Positions 53,946-64,000 of a stretch of 64,000 nucleotides of DNA are shown in pieces. Below the pieces are notes generated by a model. The model was given only the letters and a program-made list of their open reading frames with translations, did no database searches and was not told the DNA's origin. The position numbers were made by a program, and so were the translations under genes. The stretch is from Pyrrhosoma nymphula (taxonomy: Eukaryota; Arthropoda; Insecta; Odonata; Coenagrionidae): positions 13,121,501-13,185,500 of the forward strand of contig OY754335.1 in NCBI GenBank assembly GCA_963573305.1, written 5' to 3'. Within the stretch, counting starts at the first letter, position 1. Each line of letters starts with the position of its first letter.

Positions 53946-56900
53946 ACATTTGGGCTTCTTTTAATTTTTCGGTGCATGAAAAAAATGTTTCCTGAATGTT
54001 GTGTTTACTTTGTATGTAAACGATCTGTATGTGCATGCGAATTTCCGAATAATTGTTGAGAGACGGAAACATCCGTCGCTAACTTTCCGCAGCAGAGCTC
54101 GTTGAAGAGCTAGCCTAATTAATGTGAAATTAGGCGGTACGCTGGCAATAAGCCAGCTCTTCTACTTCTGCATTCTACTTAGGGAGCTTCCACAAGGGCT
54201 TATAGCGGGAAGGGGAGCGTTAGAACTCAAGCTATTTTTGTCCTATGTGAATGGAATAAGTGTTTAATGTATGTGTTATTACGTCCTACTTTTGTGAGTT
54301 GTAAGTATGTTGTGATCACGAATCGTGCATGGGAAATAAGAGCATTTAAGCATTAAGTACAAATGTGTTTCTCCTTTACTTCGTCTGGGTGTTCGAATTT
54401 TCCATGGTAGCGTGAATATCAAATAATATCGTCGGTGTCAGAATAAAAAACTCGTGTCCTTTATACCTTTATAGAAGTCCATCCCAATGGTGATTGCTGT
54501 CTTCGAGTTTATAAGGACTCCCATCTTAGTTCTTCCAGGAACCCATTCTTACTTTGCTTTCTAACGATTCTTTATTAGGCCGCGGAAGATATCTTACCGC
54601 GCGGAGAGATGGGGAAAAATGCGAAGGAGGAAATAAACTTTCTTTTTTTTCCATAAGGAAAGGATTTAAAAAGATATGGTGAAAATGAACAGATGAGCAG
54701 TATGGCGTAGCAGATTTGGTTCAACCAATTACCGAACGTTTACTCTGCTCTGTCGTGGGAAACAATGCTCGAGGTAGACACCGTTGAAGTGAATGAGACA
54801 CTATTGATAGCATCACATGGCACGAATTATGAAAAAAATAAGGCTCATTTTTTATATTTAGCATTGATATTTTACTAAGAATTTCCAATTTCAATGCTTA
54901 AGTTAGATCGCTCTTTGTTTACACGCAAATGATTTGCTATTTGTTGATGTTTCTCCAAGCCACGAGCGGTCACGTGACTGGCGACGCCGTTGTTCCACCC
55001 CCGCCCATTTCTCTTTTGTGACAGGAGTAAGTGCAAGAAATTCTCATCAAAGAATCTCCAACAAATTATGGTGTTATTTGCTGGAGTCTTGCGTAATGGA
55101 ATACTTTGTAGAAAGTCGTGATCTAACAGAAAAAATAATCATACATAGAGTCCATTGTTCGTCGAAGTAGTTTTGAGCACTCATATACCTTTGGGCTGTT
55201 ACCCTAGAAACATCTCACCACCTCTATATATTCAAGGTTTTAAGATTATTGTATGCTTAAAGTGGCAATGTGCCAGCTGTTAATGATAATTTATGTACCA
55301 TTTATGAAATAAGCCAAATGCTACAGTTTATCAGCCAAGTTTGACATAGTGCAAATGATTCTTTTTGTTCATTGGGCCTTGTGGGTACAATATATCATCC
55401 GAAAAAATTTAACTGAGTGAGATTTAAAAACATGGCGAAAGAATGGCTCCTTTTTCAGCAAAATATAGAAATGTTGTTTTGAAAATTAAATTTTGAATGC
55501 GTATCATGTTGAAGCATTAGGTAATTTCTCTGAAATGAGAAGAATAACTTTTTAATTCTTTTCATTTCAAAATGTTTAACAAATTCCATTAAGTTTCGCC
55601 TGAGATAACGGGTTGCAGTAATTTCTCTGCACTATGTTGATTCTTTTGGCATTGCTTTTTTTTCATCCTTCGATAGTGTCTCAACTCAGGTCGCTGGTAG
55701 CTTGGAGTTCTGATAAAAATTCCAAATATGTAGTTAACATGGACGGGGATAGAGGGATGTGGATGAAATGGGAGTATGAGGAGGGAGAGGGCATGAGATG
55801 AGACCTTAGGAATTGGAGTGGGAGGGGGAACAAAGGGGAAATTCAAGGGGATTTGAGGTTGCTTAGAGGCAGGACTTGGGCCGGGGAATAGGAGGAAGGA
55901 GATGTGACAAGCAGAGGAACAGGTATAAGAGGAGGGAGGAGAGGCCGGAAAAGGGCCGGAGAGGGAAGGAGGCACGGCCAACAGACTTGAAGAACGCGGC
56001 CCCGTCGCGTTAGGAAACATTCCCATTACTAATGCATTCAGAGCGAGTCCGTCAAAACCTTGTCGTTTTTAGGGAGGGCTACCTCAACCGAGTGGGCCTC
56101 TTCTTCCGGAGCAAATTTTTTCACGTCTTCTTTTTTGTCTCCCTTAGCCTTTTTAGTGCCTCGGTTGGATATATCGGCTTCAGCTTCTCAAGCGAAAAGT
56201 GTTGAGGGCGGATTAACCAGCTCGTGAATCATTTGTTAATAAAATATTTGTTGTAATTTCCGCGATAACACTCACTAGTAAATTTTCCACTTACTTAAAT
56301 GTAAGTCAGTAAAAGTAATCTTCAGATTGATATTTCCAAAGATAACAACAAAATGATACTATGTATTATATATTTAAAAAGTTACCTTTCGTTTTAAATA
56401 TGCCCGCGGCATTTCTCAAAAGAGCCGCCGAAACAGAAGTGGGGAAGAGAGTTAAACTCGATTGGTCGCGAGACCAACTATACTGCCTCAGACAATTATA
56501 TTTTATTTTACTTGATGATTTCCTAAGATCATCCAATAGTTCGAGAGGTGACATTTTAGGTGATTTTAAGCATTTTTTTCGTATGAACATGGATTCGCAA
56601 CTCTTTAAGTTAAACTATGTTAACGCAAACATTTTGTCAGAATGTATTTGCGGTTACAATGGAAACGCCAACAGTCAGTGGTTTACTCAAATAGTAGATA
56701 ATGAAGTAGAACTTTTCTAAGACTAAGAACACAAGATTTTTATTCTTACTGCCGTTTTTAATGCATATTTCTCCTAAGTTTCTAGACGGTAACTGAATTA
56801 TTCAAACATTTTCTTCTTTAAAAATTTAATTTTTAGAATTAATTTTTTATTTTTTTGTGATACGAAAACGTTTCTTGAATCATGAAATGGAGCAAAATTT

Positions 56901-57328
56901 GATTAATTTACTACTCTCTTCAACATTACTCTTTAATCTTGATTTTTAGTGGAGACAATGCATCTTAAGTTGTACCGTTACGTGAGCTCATGGATTACCT
57001 CTCCGTCACCGCATATCCATTTGTTTACCGGAAAAGGCAAAATCACCGATTAAAACTCAAGTATTCCATTTTTAATTTATCGGAAGGTATAATAAATCAC
57101 TTAAACCACGAGGGACGTAATTTTGTTGGTTAAAGAAAGTAAACAATCAAACTGCAAGAAGACCTCTAGCGATGATTATAGTAATTATCACCATGGATTG
57201 ATTGTTGATCAATTACGTTCTGAGATTCGTTGTTGAAGCTGATTGAATCCATTATAGAACGGCTAGTAAGTATTTTATCATACTAGGCCGCACCCAAGGA
57301 GGTTAGAAAAGAAATGGAGGCGACATAC
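53946..57328. other. non-coding stretch with one unexplained open frame
   Basis: 55735-56010 is purine-rich. The open frame at 56361-56720 is listed separately. Nothing else supported. Confidence 0.45.
56361..56720 (+). CDS. 119-codon open frame, hypothetical, unrecognised
   Basis: This is one of the few longer frames not over a low-complexity tract. It starts MYYIFKKLPFVLNMPAAFLK and includes K-R-V-K-L-D-W-S-R-D-Q and a C-x-C-G-Y-N-G-N-A-N-S-Q-W segment, ending in E-V-E-L-F. No domain, signal peptide or membrane segment is evident. No promoter, polyadenylation signal or splice context supports it. The minus strand is also open over 56366-56590, which is a warning that both may be chance or part of a repeat. 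Confidence 0.2.
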   Translation: MYYIFKKLPFVLNMPAAFLKRAAETEVGKRVKLDWSRDQLYCLRQLYFILLDDFLRSSNSSRGDILGDFKHFFRMNMDSQLFKLNYVNANILSECICGYNGNANSQWFTQIVDNEVELF

Positions 57329-57426
57329 CACTTGACTCTTGAAGCCAATTCCGCCATTGCAGTCGGCACAGTTTAGACCTTCCTCTGGCTTACGTGTCCG
57401 GCGGTCGCGTTCGATTTTCGTCAAAT
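57329..57426 (-). CDS. candidate internal exon (98 nt), gene unknown
   Basis: On the minus strand GGTTTTTAACTTAG precedes the exon, and GTATGT follows it as donor. One frame is open across it and encodes L-T-K-I-E-R-D-R-R-T-R-K-P-E-E-G then L-N-C-A-D-C-N-G-G-I-G-F-K-S-Q-V. The segment is clearly richer in G and C than its flanks. The pair of cysteines (C-x-x-C) is suggestive but not a recognised domain. The acceptor tract is short. Confidence 0.3.
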
Positions 57427-59149
57427 CTAAGTTAAAAACCACATACCAGGCGATGTTTTGTGACTGGGTCGGCAACACCTATTCGGCACAAAACCCTTCC
57501 CAAGCACCCCTATTCTTGCTTCACTTTCGCCCATGAGCGTTCACGGTCATGCCTACTCCATTTCATTTTAACCTCCTTGGCCGAACCAGCATTTTCGCGG
57601 TCGTGTAGTTAGGCTAAAGGTTTGAGACTGTGTCGTCATTTTATGAATTCGGGGAAAATTAAGCACGGCCAGTCCAACTCAACGTGGATTGTGAAACCCA
57701 TCCCCCACGCCCTCCCTCCCCAACACACATTTAGACGCATATATTCAGCAGCGGTGAAATAACGGCAGCACCGCGAGTGCCATATTTTCCATCCTTTAAC
57801 CTTCCCATTCTTCTCTTTCCCTCGACACTTTTCAGTCCTCCTCTCCCCGCCTGACTTCCTCCACCGGTCCCTCACACCAATACTCCCTCCGCCACCAAAA
57901 CCCTCCAAAACCCTCTTGTCACTTTTGACAATATTTTCATTCTTTTTTTCTTCGCTCGCTCCAACCATCCTCGTCCTCCCCCGCTCTTATGACCTACGTC
58001 ACTTGTGTCAACTTCCCGCTCTCTTCCATTCGTTTCGTTCCCACTCTTGTGGGACATATTATTATTATTTATTTAACCTCCTGCCTTTCTCCAAGACATC
58101 CTATGTGTACGGCCGGAAAAATGCGCTTACGAGTCTTTAACACTGGCTTTAGAAAAGGTTTTGAACGCGTCCGGCGTGGCGGTTTAGGGATCTTTGCCTC
58201 TCAATCTGCCTGGTGGTGCTGAAAATTTGTCCAAGGGAAATGCGTTTGTGTTTATTTTTCCAGAGAGGCTTCCGTCGTAGTCTTCATAAGGCCGAGCGTT
58301 CTGTTATTTAGGACCACTGGGGTTTTGGATGAGTTTGGTCGCTGATGGAAACAGGAATCCGATTGGGAGCAAAAAATTCTGTTTTTCTTTTTGCCCGGAC
58401 TATAAGAACGCTTTTTACTTGCTGAAAAATACTGGAAATATCCATGGAAACTCATATAACGTCGTTACTTATGGATGATTTTTTCAAGGAACAACTATCG
58501 TTTAATATAACCTCTCAGATTGGTCTCCAGTTGCTAACATTTATTAAGCAAAATTCTGCTGATCAGTTTTGTGAATTAAAATAACCTTATGTGCCGACAT
58601 TGTCCTAGTATATAACAAATAAATATATAGTAAACTAATAAAGTAAAAAATAATATAAATAATATCTCGCTATATATTTTGCTGAGGTGCAATAAAACAA
58701 TAAGCCTAGCCCTTAAATATAATGGCCTATGGTAATTTAAAAACTTGGCTTTATACCGTTGAACATATGTTTTTCTGTATGTTTATTTATTAAAGGTACT
58801 TATGTTTATCATATTGAAATTTGCTTTAGAATTTGGTCGCTTCAATGTCCATAATTACACATAATCTTTCAGCAAAGAAATGGAATCTGTGGATGGATGA
58901 AGAATGGAAATGAATTTGTGAATCCAAATAATCCAAAAGTATAATGAAAGCATTAGACCTAAAGTATTCCCGTGGGTTTTAAATATGTTCCGGCGTAACA
59001 AACATCATCTTAGTTACATGTCCAACTAGCTGAATTACCCGGCGTTGCTCGGGATCGCACTTCCTTCGTAACTTATCATGTAATAAAGGAGAGGGGTTAG
59101 TTAGTAGTTGTGAAAACATACTACAGTGCTATTTATTATTGTATTTATT
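57427..59149. other. non-coding stretch with pyrimidine-rich tract
   Basis: 57640-58090 is pyrimidine-rich. 58560-58800 is very AT-rich. Near 59030-59050 is TGAATTACCCGGCGTTGCTC, a motif that I recall as recurrent in invertebrate repeats. Confidence 0.45.
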
Positions 59150-59620
59150 TAAATAATTTACAGAAAGCGCAGGTTTTAGACAAATATGATGCGTAAAAGA
59201 AAATCGGTTGGTAAAATGAGGAACTTCATTCTTTCCGGTATCTGATAAAATAATCTTTAACTATCTTGAGTGAAATTAGTTTAAAAAAGCAAAAAAAATA
59301 AACCACAGTAAAAAAACCCAATGCTTAGCCTTCCTAATCAGCTGAACTAAGCAAAATGAATTTTAAATGCGTTAAAGACCAAAATCTGGCTGTCACCGAA
59401 GTATGCTATTGTAGATTTTAGAGAAAAATGTGCGTTTTGCAGCTAAAAACACGATTTTCAGACAAATACGAATTGTCAAAGATAATTCATTGAAAGAATT
59501 ATAAAGTTCATTCTTTCAGTCATTTGATATAAAAAATCCCAACCCTCTATCTTGAGCGGAAGTAATTTTAAAAATAAAAAAATGAAACAACTGCATAAAA
59601 ACCATTAGGTACGTGTCGTA
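59150..59620. repeat. diverged direct duplication, about 290-bp period
   Basis: 59170-59310 and 59455-59605 share, in order, TTTAGACAAATA, TTCATTCTTTC, CTATCTTGAGYG, AATTAGT/AGTAATTT and the A-rich end. Divergence is high, so this is an old tandem duplication inside a larger repeat that probably begins at the CCGGCG motif near 59039. Confidence 0.45.
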
Positions 59621-60957
59621 GACCAACAAATGGCTCCTTTTTGGGACCTTTTGGAGCCCTGAGATCTTTCGTTTACATTATTATAAATAAATTGCAAGCT
59701 ATATCTATTTTTTTACTTTTGTTAACGTAAGAATATATTCTCGTAATTCTTACTTAATCCGAGCACAGCTCTTTTAAAGAATTTATTGAAGCTGCTGCCA
59801 ATATTTATTTAGATAATCTATCGATTTGGAGCTTTTTCCAGAGGTTTACTAGTCACATGAATGGACTTAGGTGAGACTGAATGTATTCGAATAATTAAAG
59901 TATTTGTAGAATTTTGGGATAAAGAGGAGCTATTCGTGATGTATGCGCTTGCGTTCTTATTGTTTGGAGAGGGTAAACGTTCTCGGTGTTCGTATATATG
60001 GGGGGGAGCGAAAGGTAGGCAATAAGGAAAACATTCAAATATGGCGATCCATAAATGCTGAATATCTCTCCATCCGTTCAGTAAAAGAAAAAAAAAGAGA
60101 AGTCACTTTTCTTCTACGGTGGGAAAAATGAAAGTCAACCAGAAACCTTCGCCCTTTGTTGTTCAATATCCCCATTTCCTTCCCACCTCCTCCTCCTCAG
60201 CCCTGACTCAACGGGAGGGAAAAGTTTTTCCAACTCCATATTGCGTTTTCGCTACTTATTTTCTTATTGGACCCCATCGAATTCCTACAAAGCGAGTGTC
60301 GACCTCCTCGGTTCCCATGACAACTGCCCTTGTCTCCTCTTCTCCATCTGTCCTCCCCCCCTTAAAAAATCAACCCCTCTTTTTTTCTTCCCTCGTGTCT
60401 CTCTCCCTCTCCTTCCGCTCTCTCCCGTCTAAGACCCAAAACACTTGCAAGGAATCCCATATCTACACGGAATCTTCCTTCTCTTCCGTCCCGGCCTAAG
60501 GCAAGAGGTGAGGGGAGAGAGAGAAACTGTGAAGAGATGGAAATGATTCCGTGGGCGAAAGGGAATAAGGCAGTCGGCAGATAGCGTGGGAGGAGGAGGG
60601 AGTTGGTATTTGTTTATTGAAGAGTCACCTTCCTTCCTGGAGGTGGTTAGGAAAACAACGGATGCGGATAAGAAAGACGGGGGAAGTATTCCTTCGCCTA
60701 AGTTGCTGCAAAATTGAGATAACGGATTCTAAAACCGTGTCAAGAACCCGAGTTTACTTCTGGTTCTGATGAAATCATTTGGTTGTTTGGTAGTATATTT
60801 GGAGGGGAGGGAGCTTGGATCATCTGCGCTATGAATGATAGGTGAGTAGGCTGGTATCATTATTGTTAGGATAGGTTTCAACGGATGAGAGTAAAAAACC
60901 CTCAGGATTTTTACTGCCGCAGATCCCTATCTACTGACGAAATTTCTTTCTTTATCT
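59621..60957. other. non-coding stretch with Y-rich then R-rich tract
   Basis: 60130-60480 is pyrimidine-rich and 60495-60700 purine-rich. Frames there are compositional. Confidence 0.5.
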
Positions 60958-61270
60958 CAGAATATGTCCTACCTCTCTTTATCCTGTCAATAAAAATTCT
61001 CTTTCTTCTCTTCTCCGCTTACCCAAAATCCTCTCTTCTATCACAGCTTTCAACAACCCTTCGCCCCTCATTTCTTCTTCCAACAACCCACTCTGTCTCC
61101 TAATCTCCTCCAGAAGTTTCCTCGCCTCACCCAACTTATTGAGCACTTCCTCGTTTGTCTTCCTTTCGATCCACTGTAGGTACCTTCTCCATTCTCCTCC
61201 GTACCCACATCTCAAATGCCTGCAGCCTATTCTCGCATTCCTTTCTCAGAGTTCACGCTTCTGCTCCATG
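60958..61270 (-). pseudogene. non-LTR retrotransposon reverse transcriptase, C-terminal remnant
   Basis: On the minus strand, R-L-Q-A-F-E-M-W-V-R-R-R-M-E-K-V is encoded near 61215-61165. After a frameshift it continues as I-E-R-K-T-N-E-E-V-L-N-K-L-G-E-A-R-K-L-L-E-E-I-R-R. Then G-E-G-L-L-K-A-V-I-E-E-R-I-L-G-K-R-R-R follows, down to about 60985. The order A-F-E-M-W-x-x-R-R-M, T-N-E-E-V-L, E-G-L-L, G-K-R is the standard thumb/C-terminal segment of LINE reverse transcriptases. It is the best preserved of the three remnants here, but it lacks the palm motifs and carries a frameshift. It lies directly beside a family-1 SINE. Confidence 0.75.
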
Positions 61271-61280
61271 CAACTGTACC

Positions 61281-61559
61281 ATGTTAGTTGGCTAGGGAAG
61301 GGTTATTTGGGGAATGAAGGAAGGATGGAGAGAAAGCCAGGGTGGGCTTATAATGGTGTTATAATGGTGTCAGGGTGGGCTTATAATTGTTATAATGGTG
61401 TCAAATTCCATCCAACGGACGGTGTATGAAAGTGCCCCCCACAAGGCTCCCAAGAAGGGAATGGAATTTGGCTGAAAAATCTGCGCAGCTTCCGGTATTC
61501 GAACCCGTACCCTCGGGATGGAAAACCAGTACTCTAGCCACCAAATCTCTCTAATCCCT
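61281..61559 (-). mobile_element. tRNA-derived SINE (family 1), near full length
   Basis: On the minus strand it starts GGGATTAGAGAGATTTGG, then GGCTAGAGTACTGG (A-box-like) and CGGGTTCGAATACC (B-box-like). The body ends in CCCTTCCCTAGCC. It aligns along its length with 5211-5473. The body has an internal 32-33-bp tandem duplication (61339-61402). Confidence 0.7.
61339..61402. repeat. 32-33-bp tandem duplication inside SINE
   Basis: AGGGTGGGCTTATAATGG..GGTGTC at 61339-61371 repeats at 61372-61402. The unit is absent from the SINE copy at 5211-5473, so it arose after dispersal. Confidence 0.75.
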
Positions 61560-62290
61560 ACGACATTATTAGGCCTACAGGCTCTCATTGTTTCAGAAGG
61601 GTAGGATCACGGTTCCTTCTGTTCTTTCTCGTCTTAGTTATCGTTATCCAAAATGCAAACCGCTCTAGAAGGGAAATTTTAGCAGTTTCTGCCCTGGGAA
61701 CGCACTCTTATCAATTTATTTAAATGTTGATTTAAAGCGCCAGAAAAAAATTGAAGAATGACTTTCACGTTTTCTCTATCATGAGCGAAATTGAAAAATT
61801 ACGATTACGCAAGCGCACAGGTTATGAAGAACCGTGATTGCACCCCTGGTTAAAATTAGGCAGATTCAAAGGCGAATACGTTTAAATGTGCCGTTGAGAG
61901 TAAGTATGGAGTAATAGGTAGTTTCGGGCGTAGCTTAATGGAATGAACTATAATTGAAATGAAAATAGCAACTTTGTGATTCCTCTAAAAATTTAAGGTG
62001 AAGACGACGTTTTTCTTCGAAACCCAGGTTTTGTTGTAACGAAAAGTTTTATTTTTGGGGATTCGCGAAGTTTCTGTCGGTGGTGAAGTCAAAAGTCTCA
62101 AGATGGTGGAAGTCACAAACGTCTATTTTTTTTAAAAATTAGGCTAGACGTGAATTGAATGAAAAATAAACTCCAAATGGTGCTTTCTAGTAGAAAGACG
62201 GAAACCAGAGTCCATTCATGCACAAAAATGAATACAGGTAGTGGAATGCTTCTGCGAACCTAAGTAAAGTATGGCAAGATGCTGACTTAC
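61560..62290. other. non-coding stretch, no gene seen
   Basis: Nothing supported. Confidence 0.45.
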
Positions 62291-62341
62291 TCTCAATATT
62301 CCCATTTTCCTTGCTCAGTTCATTGCCGCAGCAAAACAAGG
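62291..62341 (-). CDS. candidate small exon (51 nt), gene unknown
   Basis: On the minus strand a T-rich stretch ends in AATTTAG, and a perfect donor GTAAGT follows the segment at 62290. One frame is open: L-F-C-C-G-N-E-L-S-K-E-N-G-N-I-E. The other two frames have stops. At this length chance is a real alternative. It is listed because it lies on the same strand as the stronger exon at 37251-37308. Confidence 0.25.
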
Positions 62342-62975
62342 CTAAATTAATGTTCACAACAATTTAATCAAAGAAAACATGAATCCACTTGCATGGGACT
62401 CTTGGGATTCACTAGCACGAGTGATGTCCAGACGCCCCTGGACACACGTCCTAGTCGAGGCTCGCGAGGCACGAAGTAGATGAAAAACTAATGCCCATCT
62501 TTGAGTCGAAATACGCATTGCTTTTCTGAAAAACTTTCACATATCCCGATTCATATCAGGAGATATGCTACTATGCATCGGCATTAGGATTGCTGGCAAT
62601 AAAAAAATTGCACCGGGATCGTATTCTGGAATTATTATTTAGCGATCCTGATATTTTATTAGTGAAACTATGCCATGGGATCCCGGGTGAAAACGTAAGT
62701 TTCACCTGCCGTTTATCACCATTAGCAGTCATCAATTGAAAGATTGGTTGTCCGCAGCCCTCCTCTCCACTCTCCTCTCTGCTAAAGGTTTTATTCCTTC
62801 ATTAATCTTAGTTTTAACGTCCCTCATAATTTCCTTCATGCATTCCGTCCTTGGTTTTCCTCGACGATTCTATCTATTCAATTGCTCTTCTAGTACTGTT
62901 TTCGACTCTTACCTTTAACTTCAAAAATTAAGAGCAATTACATTTTCAAGGTTAACTGTGTGGTATTCCATCGTA
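62342..62975. other. non-coding stretch, no gene seen
   Basis: Nothing supported between the candidate exon and the palindrome. Confidence 0.45.
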
Positions 62976-63145
62976 ACGGAGAAAAAGACAACTTTTACAT
63001 ATACCACTGAATTTATTAAAAACGACCCGGGTTTCGATGTAAGTTCACATCATCATCAGGCCTGATGATGATGTGAACTTAAATCGAAACCCGGGTCGTT
63101 TTTAATAAATTCAGTGGTATATGTAAAAGTTGTCTTTTTCTCCGT
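62976..63145. repeat. spacerless 170-bp palindrome with two hammerhead-like cores
   Basis: Arms 62976-63060 and 63061-63145 meet at AGG|CCT with no spacer and differ at one visible position. Each arm carries CTGATGA, a stem-loop (GATGT/ACATC, perfect in the minus-strand copy), GAAAC, CCGG, GTC, directed outward. Plus-strand copy: CTGATGA 63062-63068, GAAAC 63086-63090. Minus-strand copy: complement of 63053-63059 and 63031-63035. This is the clearest member of the set. Confidence 0.9.
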
Positions 63146-63162
63146 CAAAAATTAAAATATGA

Positions 63163-63195
63163 TTAAGGTGGTTCCACCGTAAAATGACTTAAATG
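63163..63195 (-). repeat. 33-bp dispersed repeat, copy 2
   Basis: Exact reverse complement of 52197-52229, lying 17 bp beyond the large palindrome. Confidence 0.75.
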
Positions 63196-64000
63196 CAAAT
63201 GTATTCTTTTTTTTGTGTACTTGGACAAAAACTTGTCCTGTATGTGTTGTGAGCAACAAAATGTTATCTATTGAAGTTACATGGTATTCAATGGGAAAAT
63301 TGGAGAAACACGGTGAAAATAGAATTTTTCTATAGAATATAAAAGCTATCTTCACAGAAAACTGTTAATAGGAAGGAATCAATCCCAAGAAATTGATTAA
63401 AAATAAAATATATGCATATTACTAGCTTATTTTGTGTTTTAAAGCCAATTACTGCGTTTTTAAAATTGAAAATGTAGTAATTCCGTAGAAATGGCGCTGC
63501 CTTCGGGTCGTAAGACTGAAAAAAAGTGCTCATTTGGAAAATATTCGAGAAATAATCTGCATATTTTGTGCCTTAATTTTGATTTTCAATTTCCAACGCA
63601 AGTCATCACAGAAAGCAGGGTTTTTAATCTAAATAAAACTAAAAGGTGGTATTCAGCATTTGCTTTGACTCACGCAGTCGCGATGGTACCTCTTAAGTAG
63701 CTCAGCGCAGATACTGCACTGTATGTCGTAGGTTTTTGGCTATTCCTGAAATTCGTTACGCTTGATGGCAAACTTATCAAGCATTTCTTCTCATAAATAC
63801 TATATGCTTCCTGTATGCTACGTAACTTCCAACTTTGATCTTTAGAGTTTTATCAGCAGTTCTTAAAAATTTTCAACCCGCTCAAGTTGCTCATTTTTTT
63901 CCTTTCTTCTATCCGCAAATCTAAAATACGTCGTGCCAACTTTCCGTTATACATCACTCTATCCTGCGCCCACAGTTTACGCTACCTTCAACTTAGCAGA
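63196..64000. other. non-coding stretch, no gene seen
   Basis: Only chance-length frames up to the window edge. Confidence 0.45.

Noticed and set aside
55589..56026. 145-codon minus-strand frame
   Set aside because: Proline/serine-rich translation of a purine-rich tract.
60119..60499. 126-codon plus-strand frame
   Set aside because: Pyrimidine-rich tract, and Ser/Pro/Leu composition follows from base bias.
62020..62045. Another GAAAC (CTTCGAAACCCAGG) as a hammerhead-like copy
   Set aside because: A GAAG/CTTC stem is possible, but there is no first box and no GTC at the right distance.

Overview
This is AT-rich, repeat-laden eukaryotic DNA with no complete protein-coding gene. It is most likely intronic or intergenic DNA from an arthropod, probably an insect. 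The evidence is a Transib DNA transposon, 5S-rRNA-derived and tRNA-derived SINEs, decayed non-LTR retrotransposon reverse transcriptases, many foldback or palindromic repeats, and short exon-like islands with good splice signals. The species cannot be fixed from sequence alone. No operons, bacterial genes, CRISPR arrays, rRNA genes or intact tRNA genes were seen.

The best-supported object is a 2.58-kb Transib element at 23209-25791. Both ends begin with CACAGTG, identical to the RAG recombination-signal heptamer, and it is flanked by a 5-bp CGCCG target duplication. It is a giant foldback. Two inverted arms of about 933 bp each carry exon 1, a 101-bp intron and the start of exon 2 of a transposase. 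Between them lies the transposase C-terminus, including the region that aligns with the RAG1 catalytic glutamate. The coding capacity is broken by an internal deletion, an inverted duplication and an in-frame stop.

A second theme runs through the whole window. At least a dozen short hairpin or palindromic repeats (near 8.8, 10.7, 19.5, 20.0, 20.9, 27.0, 32.9, 41.4, 43.4, 46.1, 46.7, 46.9, 50.5 and 63.05 kb) share a layout. The best copies read CTGATGA, then a stem-loop, then GAAAC, 0-4 nt, and GTC, GTT or GTA, which is the order of the hammerhead ribozyme core. Many copies sit head-to-head inside inverted repeats, which suggests termini of Penelope-like or other retrozyme-type elements.

Region by region: 0-8 kb holds local duplications, a tRNA-like SINE (5.2-5.5 kb) and strand-asymmetric tracts. 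8.5-11.2 kb holds three palindromes and a broken reverse-transcriptase C-terminus. 16-21 kb holds SINEs, a 1.1-kb inverted-repeat element and several hairpins. 23.2-25.8 kb is the Transib element, flanked by a widespread short repeat. 29-40 kb holds 5S-derived SINEs, a second reverse-transcriptase remnant (35.5-35.95 kb), a well-supported minus-strand exon (37.25 kb) and a MITE-like element (38.7-39.6 kb). 41-50 kb holds hairpin motifs, an exon-like segment, a MITE and a CpG-rich stretch. 50-64 kb holds palindromes, a third reverse-transcriptase remnant (61 kb), a second long SINE and a near-perfect spacerless 170-bp palindrome (62976-63145). The exon-like segments are all on the minus strand, so much of the window may be introns of one minus-strand gene, but the reading frames do not link them and this remains an inference.
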